A DNA stretch of 64,000 bases from Megalonaias nervosa (Eukaryota; Mollusca; Bivalvia; Unionida; Unionidae): the NCBI GenBank assembly GCA_016617855.1, contig JAECUM010001735.1, positions 1 through 64,000 on the forward strand. The letters run 5' to 3'. The translations under genes were made by a program, and so were the position numbers. The notes beneath the pieces are model-generated. The model made no database searches. It had not been told where the DNA came from and saw only the letters and a list, made by a program, of their open reading frames with translations. Shown here in pieces: positions 47,878 to 58,900 of the stretch (its first letter is position 1; each line of letters begins with the position of its first letter).

Positions 47878-50800
47878 AGGGAGTAATTACAACAAAATTA
47901 ACTTTTAAACATATATTAAATTAAGGATTGCTCCCAAATTAAGATGGAAGATGGCAGTTGGACAGCACTTAATTTTTTAAATGTGTGTGTGTGTATGATA
48001 ATCCGCACTGTTCTAAGTGTTGACCAATCGAATTAAAATCTGACGGGTGGTGAGGTCTTTAAAAAAGTGCTCTCCAAGCATACACGCCCACCCCTTTTAC
48101 ATCCGAAAGAGTTCTTAAGCAAATTAAATTAAATCCAAAATTAGGAGAGGCAGGGGAAAAAAAAACGTACAGAATCTTCATCATCTTCTTCATGTACAGC
48201 TAAAGGCAGAATGAAAATCGCCCCACTGGTCCCTAAAAGGAGCTTCTCCTCTTCCACAATAGGTATATCTTCCTCTTCCAGGACCCCTATTAGGGTCCTG
48301 ACACATATGCCTAGCTGGATGGACTGATCCTGTTTAGCTTTTCTGTGGCTGGGTAAGGATATTTCCCTCCTATATAGACTGCAGAGTTCACCCTGTAAGA
48401 AGGAAAGGAAAAGAAAATGTTCATTAAAAAAGCCACATTTCCTCCAAAACCCACTTTTACCTTAAAATATTCAATGTGTTCCTTATGATTTTTAAACTAC
48501 TTATTGAAATATTTTTGTCACTGAAATGCACTTCAGTAACAGGTAAAGTCCTGTTATGCAACATAATTTTCCAAAAATATATCAAAATATTTCATGATTC
48601 TTGTAAGCAGTCAGAATATACATCTCTAGCCCTGTGAGAGTCAAAATAAATACCTCTAGCCTTGTGAGACCCACAATGAGGTCAACTCTCATGAGATTAC
48701 AGCCTGGTCCAACAACTATACTTGTTCTACCAGTTGTTCCTAAAACATCATGTGTTTACAAAAAAATCGTGTTATATAATCTGAAACTAAGGATATGGAA
48801 TTTCATTTTGGTGTTTAATGAAAAACATAATAGGTACAGCAATCAGAATGTTCAATTTTATTTACTTATTAAAAGTGAACTGAAATACAGGAATTGAAAT
48901 TCATTACCTTGATGGAACTTTTCTCCTCAGGCTTTGTTCCCTTGGAGAACTTATTCTGTAACCAGTCTACAAACTTTGCTGTGACATAACTTTCTCTGTT
49001 GTAATCTGGATCAGCATCAGGAAAACAAAGAACCAGTTTCCAGAAGATGTCTTTTGGTATGGAGCCATCTGGAAAAAAACCAAACAGAACAAACAGAGAC
49101 ATCTATGATGTACTGAAAATAGTTTTTTTTACAGACTAAGAAACCTACCAACAAAGTAAGTACTGAATTTAAAATCTTGAGATACTGTTTTCATAGCTTT
49201 GACATTTAATTACTGTCATACATATGTAATGTTATTACTTTGATCTTAATGTTGATCTTTGACTGAGGGAGTTGACTACTGTTATGACAAGGTGTGGAAA
49301 AGGGGTACAGATTCATCACAACAGCAGTCGGGCATAAAAGGTAACCTCAACATTGATGCTGGTCATATGAATATGAATACAAGAGACTCTGTCAAAATAC
49401 GTACTAAAGTGTACGTCAACATGGTCATGTAAGTGAATTTACTCAAATATTAATTGCTGTTCTAAATTTAAGCGCTAATGTAGATTAAATAAAGTCTATT
49501 CAATCCTGATTCTTGAATGCTCTGCCCCTTAACTGTCATCAAAACACTTTCAGATGAAATTTATTGATCGCTAAGGACTTTTACAATGGTGGTTAGGTAT
49601 TAAATTAGGTCAAGAAAAGACAAATAATGGTAGTATAAATTTCATTTTGATGCCACAGCACATGACATTCAAGTTGTATTGGATCAAACCTTTAGGGTGA
49701 CCTTGTCAATAAAATGTTGATGTACCTCAACACTGATTTTACCATAAGTATTTCTCAGGGTGTGTAAATAATCATCTTACATTTTCCCTTGCTGTTGCCC
49801 TGAACTTGATGCAAGGGGTTATGGCATTGGTACATGACATACTGTCTAATCATGGTATATTTTTTGTCAAAATTTCGCAAAAATCTTTCCAACTGTTGCA
49901 AAGTTACAGGCTAGAAAAGCAAATGTTAACTGATGGAAGGAAAAATCCACAAAATGACAGACAATGCCATAACATAATACACCTGACAAGATAGGTAAAT
50001 ACAAATTCTTAATTTAGTGAACAGTGAAATATATACAAATTCTGTTACCATAACCATCTCATTTTATAAGGTGGCTACCTTTGAAAGTTTATTTTACCTT
50101 AACATGAGTAATCATTAGTTACTTTGATTTTGAGACCTATTTCAAACATTATGTTTAGAAGAAAAATCAAGAACAAGTGACATGATATATAACTTAATTC
50201 AACAAGTGGTACCTCAGACACAGCATTGCGGTAGTACCTTGGACGAAGCCATCAGAGTGACGTACTGATCTAAGTGCTCATCTTTTCAGATCACTAAAAT
50301 CTCACCTGTCTGAATGGGAATGAGTTCGAGTCTCAGCTTAACCAACACAGGTACATGAGAAAGCTTGTTGGTAGCTTCTCTTGGGTCGATGTGTTTTCCC
50401 AGGTTCTTCTTCCTCTTCTTCTGCCAAATATCATGTGCTGATAAATGGCATTAAACCCACAAAACCACAAACCAGCCCCTAGGATTTTGGTACAAGAAAT
50501 GTTTGGCCTTGAAAAGTTCTAAGTAAAAGATATTCAAACTTTATTAACTGATGAAGAATTAATTCATTTTCTTTTATTTAAATATGAATTGAAAGAATTG
50601 CAGGAAAGGGCCTTCTCAATATATTTAGTTGGTTGTTTCATTCATTTATCAATCACTGCACATACCTGTTTTTTCAGATAATTTCTGAAAAAGTTTTTGC
50701 CCCACAACTTTTGTGAGGTCTAATGGTTGCTGAGCCCGTTCATGCATGAGCTGTGCATAAATTTCATGTGCTGTCATCATTACATATGCTTTTTGCATTC

Positions 50801-53800
50801 CAGCTCGCAAGGCCATAGGAGATATAATGGTAAGTTTGGCCCGATTACTAATGTAGAAACTGTCCTTAATTCTTCCCTCACTTTCTTGGCATCGAGTCAA
50901 ATTCTTGATCTGATCTGAGACACTTCCCATGAATGGAGCACTGGGAAATGCCAACATGCCGCGTTTTAGCTTTGTTATGGCTGCATATGTCTTCTTCCAC
51001 TTTTGTAAATAATGGCCAGCCCTGGATAATTTTACACTTCTTTCGATGTCTTCCAAGTCCTTCAGTCTCTGAACAACATCTTTTTCATACACTTCTTCAG
51101 CAACTTCTAAGATCATGGAAGACACAAAGTTATTTACAAGGTCATCATTTACATCGGCTGAACACCTCTCAATTCTCTGTTGTGTTAGTATCTCCTGAAC
51201 CTCCCTGGAAATAAAAAAGAAATAAATGAATAACACTTACTTACTTAATGGTCACTTGTGAATAAAGGCAAATTTCATCAAACGCAAAAAAAAAAAATGT
51301 ATAAAATATCCTTCCTTTATATTAAAGACAACTGTCTAAAACATTGTCTTAAATGTTCATTTTGACTGTATAGAAAGGTTTGATAATTTATCGCACTGCA
51401 AACACAAGTAGGTTATTTAGTCCAAAGGTAACTGGAATAACGTTCCTTCCTCAAGGATGCACCATCTGATGGAATGATTTGAACCTACACCATTTCAGAT
51501 GCATGTCTGGTACGCTAACCACTGAGCCATTGCAGCTCTTTGTATATAAAGAACCCCGTAGCAAAATGATACCTGTAAATTTTGTCAGTAAATATTTATT
51601 TAAATATTCATTCGTTGATAACAAATGTTTTACAAAGTGTTTAAATTCTGAAATCTGCTGGGTATCAGTAGGACTGTTAACTGGTTTATGTTGCAAATAA
51701 TTACATTAACAAAATAACTTCAAGGAGAACCTCATAAATAAAAATGCACGACTAGAAGGATTCATTTTATCCTTTGGCTGTCCTGTATAGACCGATTTGA
51801 TACTCAGGGTGTCTTGTATAGACAAGTCGTCAAGCAGCTGATATTCTTCCCATACGTTAACAGAACTGCTAACCCTAACAAGACCTTTCAGTAAAGCAGT
51901 CCATAAGCTGAACCAATTTCAGGAAGATGTAATACAAAATCAATTGTCGACTTGGAAAGCAAGCATCTGAGTTGCTCAAAAAAATTATTTCATTCAATGA
52001 AAGCAAAAATAATGTTGAAAAAAAGTTTGTAAAGCACACTTAGACCTTAGTTATCTCCAGTACAGTTTACTACAGTTGAAAACCCCAATGAATTCAATGG
52101 CTACTTGCTAATCTCCCAACATTAAACTTTTTTGTCATGTGGCAATGGCAATTGTCTTTTCTGTGGTAAGACATACTCGAGCCAATACAAGTCTAATAAA
52201 TATAATTATTGCCCTTCCTACTCTTGATCGTAGAATTGATCATTTCTTAAAGTCAAGAAATTTATTTAATTTTCTGTTTTCTTATTGCTTTGCCTAATTC
52301 AGATTTGTGTATAACTTGATCAGATGATGACAAGAATTGAGCATTCACAGGTTGCTGTAACACTACTTCTCCCTTTTGACTCATGTTAATTATTGTTTAT
52401 TTATGCATTATTGCATTCGACTTTTTATATCAATGCAACAGTAATTATGTTTTTATTTTGCCTTGAAAGTGTAAATACCTAACTCATTAAAATATAATCT
52501 AGTATGACAACAATGAACAACTGAGTTTGGTTCAATGCTCACATTTAGGCTAGTTAGCATATTTACATTACAGTGCCACTGCATGTACATTGTAGGTTTG
52601 AACATGTGCTGAATGAAGTACCTTTGCTAAATGAAGTACATCCCTTTGAATCAGATCATGGGCACCACTGCAATAAACTTTAATGATATATCCAAAATAC
52701 AATAATGAAGTTTCAAATAATTTTCTTTAAAAAAGTATGCTAATACAGCAAAAACCGAGTTGTAGTTTGCTATGATGTAAGCGATCTTATACCCTGTTTT
52801 AATCTTGCTAATATTTTGGAGTGAAAGGCAATTACATATCAAAGTAATGGTATAGCCGCAGGTCAAAATTCCCTCTTAACCCAAGCCAGATTTGACCACT
52901 TTGGTGGCCTAGTGGTTAGAGCATCCACCTTGGATGCAGGAGGTCTTGGGTTCGAACCCCTGCTGAGTCATACCAAAGACTTATGAAAATGGTACTAACA
53001 GCTGCCTTGCTAGGTGCTCAGCATTAAGAAGTTAGTGTTAGGACTGGTCAGCCTGGTGTCAGGATAATGTGACTGGGTGGGACATGATGCTACATGTCTT
53101 CAGCATGATGCCCCAGTGCTAGACATCAGTATAAACTGCCACACTGCTGACAATGAAGTGATATGAATGAAAAATTGTTAAAGCTACGTTAAAAATCCAA
53201 ATCACACACACACTCGCAAGCCAGTTTCTGAATTTTAATGATTAACTGGCCTGTACTGCTTTTGGAAAACAAAGACAAATCTGCCAATAAAAAACAAAGG
53301 AGACACCGAAACATCCAGCTTTCCACTGTGCCAAAACACAAAACTAAAATAGACTGATGATGATCTTAGTTGATCTACATTCAGAATATTAGCCTTTATT
53401 ATTACCATTCTTTCATGAACATGTAACAGTTATGCTGGTTATGTGCCTTGCACAATTGAATGTATGTATATTTTCATAAATATTACCTCAATTAGTAGGA
53501 TTGCTTATATCATTGGAAAATAGTAACTTGTGGGCATGTGGATCAATGATAAATGAAACAGCTATCAAGGACTAGCTGAAATGCTATCTGGAAGAATGCA
53601 TTTTGGTTGAAACAATGAATAAAGCAGAATCTGCATCTAATATTTTGGGAATAAATAAGGATTTAAGTGATGCTAAGCATGATTTGCATTGTGTAAGTAC
53701 TGTACATTATAGTTCAGCCTGGTTTCCTGGGTAAACTCGAAATGGCTAGTGAAATATGAAGTCATTATTTACCTTTATTTAATTTAGTGTTGGAGAAATC

Positions 53801-55892
53801 ATGAAATATGCAAATGCGAAATAATAACAAGAGCAATCATAGTAGTTTATAACAGTTAAGTAAGTGTTGGGACACCAAGAATGTATTTTTTTCACAGGCC
53901 TATAAGTCTTGGGGCATGGAAAAAATAATTTTTTCATGTCTTAAGATTTACAGCTATTAAAATAAAAAAATTAAAAACTTTCAAGTATAGACCTTGGCAG
54001 GGTTCCTGCCACAAATTTAGAAAAAGATTTCAGACCTTTTCCAGACCAAAATATAAAAATGTCCAGACCTAACCATGTGACAAATTTATTGACCTAATTT
54101 GGCTAAAGTACTGAAAACTGCAAGTAAAATTTGCAGAGATGAAATAATGTGATATATTCTATAAGATTTTATTTACCTTAGCAAAATCTTGCAATATGTT
54201 GTTTACAGTCCACAATAATATATAAATAATTAGAGTTCCAATATATGTAACACATGATGCTTTAGTCTCAAGTTTGGAAGGCCCTATCCAGGCTTTAAAG
54301 TCATCAGCTTCTGCCTGAAGAGGGTTATAAATGCAATGTCCAGGAATTCTTTAAATATCAGGTCCACACAGGCACATAAAAAGATCGGTCCAAGAATGTC
54401 AAATCAAATACAATCCAAAAAAAGAAAAATGAATACTCACTAGCACAATATGAAACTTAAATTAATGAAATAATCCATGAAATGGAAAATGTAGATTAAT
54501 CCTCAATGAGTCAGCAAACACCAGTCAAAACAGCGTGGTCTTCTCCTGCAAATTTATAAGCTATATGTGCCTTGAGATGTTGCATTCTACAGGAAAGCTT
54601 GAAGAGCTCTGAAAATAGCAGTCACGATTCCCATTTCCGGTCAAACAAAAATTTAAGACTTTTTCCAAACTTTTTAGTCATTATAAATTTTTCCAGACCT
54701 TTTCAAGGCCTGGAAGAGCAATGTTCAAATTTAAGACTTTGTCCAGAATTACAGACCCATGCAAGAACCCTGCCTTGGCCCATGGATACGACTCCCCCCC
54801 CAGCCTATATTTTTTCCTAAATTATTCAGCTTATACGTGGTAGATATGGTACTTTTGTGGTGTCTGTACTTTTGAAGAGGCTGATTATCGTATTCACCTG
54901 CAACATCTTTTCATTTGTTGGATGATATTTCATGAAAATGCTATACACAGCAGTTTGATCATGCAGGCATTTTACATGAAAAGCAAATTAAAGCATCCAA
55001 GATACCCCTATAACATTAGTATGCTTCCCTAATCAACTCCACTGAATCTAATATGAAGTCCAGATCCAACCAACATTCAAATTTGACAGCAATGGTCATA
55101 TTGTCATATTTCTGGCAATTATTCTATAAGTCTGTAATTTTAGGGGCATTTCAGTAAGACTTCATAATTTAAGGGTCATTTCACTAAGACTTTGGTCAAA
55201 TCATAAAGTTGGCAGGTCCTCTTTGTGTGTCCAATAGAGATAGGTATTACAGTAAAACCTGGTTTGAAAGATGGCAGCTATGAGATTCTAAGATACCTTT
55301 TCTGAAAGCAGATTTACTGATCATGTAGTGTTATGATGTTTGATGGGAGACCACCTGTCTTGATAGACTGTTTTGTTAGAAAGGGTAACCTTTGAATACA
55401 GGTTTTACTGTATACTCTGGTTGTCCTGTCTAGATAGGTGTATATGTTATGTTAGGCACTACAGCCACATCTCAAAACAAAGAATATACGAAGTCACAAA
55501 TAGCTATATACAGAACTAGCACTAATAAATTAAAATTCAAACACTTTTTATTCTTGTACATTTAGTTAAGTTTGATCAGTGACTTTTTAACAAGAATGCT
55601 AGTGCTTGCATGTCAAGCAAGCCAACAATCAAAGCACTGTTGAAAAATTTAACCAAAACAAAGGATTATAACACTAAGTTCTTTATATATTTCCGTTATT
55701 TTTGACCACCTGGAAAAAAAAAAACAGTTGGCCAGGTTATAAGAAAAAATTTGCATCTTGCCAGGTTGGGTTCCCCATCATAAAGTCTTTCTGGCTGTTG
55801 GCAATTAACAAAATAAAAATGAAAAGAAAACAATAACAAAATAAATGTTTAATGGTTGACAAAAATGGGGGTGAGGGGGATGGGGAAACTGG

Positions 55893-55923
<31 letters not shown>

Positions 55924-58900
55924 CAGAGGATCAGCATTGTCCTTTGCCACTTTGTATCAAATCCTGATTCCTAACTTTGACAATGTAGTCCCACCCTTAA
56001 GGTAAATATTATTACTATGCATTACAGGAGGAGTTAATTTGTGTAGTCAGCATTGATTATTGGGTCTGTCCTTGCATCCTTGGATCCTCATCTCTGGAGT
56101 TGTAGCTTGGAAACCTAGAGGTCAGTACCTAAGGAAGCTGCAGCAGAACAGTAGTTAAGGTGTTCACTTATGACCAGAAGGTTGTGGGTTTGATTCCACT
56201 ATCTGATATGCCTGGATCTGCAATGGATTGCATTCATCTAAACACACTCAAGATCATGATGATATAAGCTACAAACCAAATCAGATACAAAAATATGGCC
56301 TCAAGGGTTTTCAGCCAACCAGATACAAGGTCACCTCCTTACCATGTTGTCCAAAACTGACCCCATCCAAGTTCTTGATGATAAGCTTACATAAGAAATC
56401 TGAATTTTTAAAAATCTGATCAGAAAAATGGCCTCTAGAGTGTTCAAAAACCCAGCCAATCAGAATAAAGCTCACATCATTAATCATGGTTCTCACAGTA
56501 TTTGAAATAAAAATTCCCCATTTTTTCCTAGATGAAATAGATTTTTTCAAGGTTCAATTGTGACCCTTAGTGAAAGGAATCAAAAGTATTTTGGCTCAGA
56601 AAGAGTGCATTTTTTAAATCAAAACCTGTTTCTATTTTAGGACATTCCCATAACACTTGAATCAGACATATGACAATGTACTAAATGACAGGATGTTTCA
56701 CTAGAAACAATTATGACTATTGAAATTCATATAAATTTGCAAGTCTCTCCTTGAAACTGACAGGAAAACAAAATGTTAAATTTATTCTTCTTAACTGAAT
56801 ATGTTGGTATGATAAAAGTTATTTAGAAAAAGCTTGTGTTAAATTCTGATAAAACACCCTTAAATTTATTTTATACTGCTGTGTAGAAAGAAGGACTGAA
56901 TTTTTATTTGTTAAAATCCACTTGTATCTGGGTTGTGCCCTAACATGAACTTTTTCAATGTAGTACAACTATGACTCTAGGGAAACCCAGGGTGTGGAAA
57001 TCTGCATGGAAAATTGCCCCAGCAATTTATAGATTTCTGTGTATTTACCAAGGTCTGACTGTAACATTCACTGCAAAGACAAGTTTGGGGTGGGATAGGT
57101 GCTGAAGATTACCACTGACAGTAGTCAACACTTTGTTCCCACTGTTAACTATCAAATAATAAGCAATAATGTTATCACCATACATTTAACTATGTAAAAG
57201 GGGAGCTGGGGAAGGTAAACTTCATTATTTTTTTTCTTAAACTTACTGACATCATGTCACAGGCAACATGCTGGCACAATGTGATGCCAAAATGTTTTTT
57301 TCATACCATCTATATAAGAAAATATACTGATGTGGGGATAACTATGGTGTAACTAGTTTACTGGACCAATCCAAATCCCTGAGCACTTCACCTGAATATG
57401 CAGGTATGTTTTGGGCAAGCACCTAGATAATCCATACAGCAACTGTACCTCAAGTGAATGAAGAGTTCTACAACTTCTTATAAGAACTCAATCAACTGAA
57501 TTCACAGTAAGTTCAATTATGACGCAAATAACTTTCTGTCTGTAATCCATCAGCAGCGGAAAATTCATTGTTTTTCTCTAACTGATCAAAATTTGCAAAA
57601 TTAAAGAGTTTATCCTCGGCAAAATTCAGTCCATTCTTTCGCCCAACTTCTTCACTACTTCAGAGTATTCTGATTAATCACAGTTGTACTCATTTGATAT
57701 CAACTCACATATCAATAGAGTTTAAGGACAGATGGATGGACTAGAGATGATACATGATAAACATATTGTTTTGGGTTTAATGCCATTTCTCAGCGCAAGA
57801 TAGACTATACATGGTGACCAGTATAATTGCTGGAGAAATAACTCTGGAAAGCCTCGGGAAGAACCACCGACCCATGGGAAGCTAATGGCAGCTCTGTCAC
57901 ATACCCACAATGAAGCCCTAGACATCAACCCAAGTGGACAGAGGTGAGACTGGAATGATCGGTAAAGATGAGAACTTTAGATCACTTGGCCACCCCACCC
58001 CCCAATCAGTGATACCTAAAATTAGTTCTTTCTTTATCTGTACCAACTACGAAGCATAACTACAATGCATGTTTTGTTGCATTTTACCTCATCTGAACAA
58101 CTGCAGCACCAAAACATTGTTGCTTCAAAACCTCATCCAGAATCTCCTCCTGTAACATGGCAGCTACCCTGTCTTTCATAGCCTCTCTTTCAGCTGCCTC
58201 CTGTTTTCTCTTCATCTCAATGGTCTCATTGTAAACTTCAGTAGATATATCTCTGAAATAAAAATCATGCACATTTTTTGTGTTAAGAATGAATTATTAA
58301 AAGTTAATGGAGGGTATTACATGAGTGTTCATTTCAATGGAAATTTATAAAACAAACTGAAAAACTGCTATTATTTCTTATCTACAGTGAGCAAAGGATC
58401 AGAATTTTTCAAAGAATTTCATAAACTGAAATGAACCATACATGAAAGATTTTATTTATGAGATGAGAAAAAGCACTAACGTCATTAAAGAAACAGCATA
58501 ATAACAATAGCAAATTTGAGTTTCATGTACACACAGATGCACTGTATATTACATGTTGCTTTTATTAGGACCAGACATAATATGTGTTATTGTTGGTTTT
58601 AACAGTTCTTTAACACATTGTCAACTTTACTATGAAGAGGAAAAGGGAGATAAGAGCATTTCTCAATGATACAATGATACCTGCTCTGGTCTGGGCAGGT
58701 ATTGTACTCAAAAACCTTTGATTACAAGTCCAATGTTCTACCAATTAAGCTACTACAGCTTCCCAACATCATCCGTGAAGTCATTAGATAAATGGAGATA
58801 AAAGCCTTTCCCAATGATACAATGATGCAGCCAACCTGGGCTGGACTGGGCAGGTATTGTACTTACAACCCTTTGATTATGAGTCGAACGCTCTACCAAC

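Larger units (their letters stand above)
55411..57767. other. Intron 2, few features
   Basis: Apart from the (CA)n at 55892 and a tRNA-like fragment at 56135, I see nothing recognisable. Confidence 0.45.
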
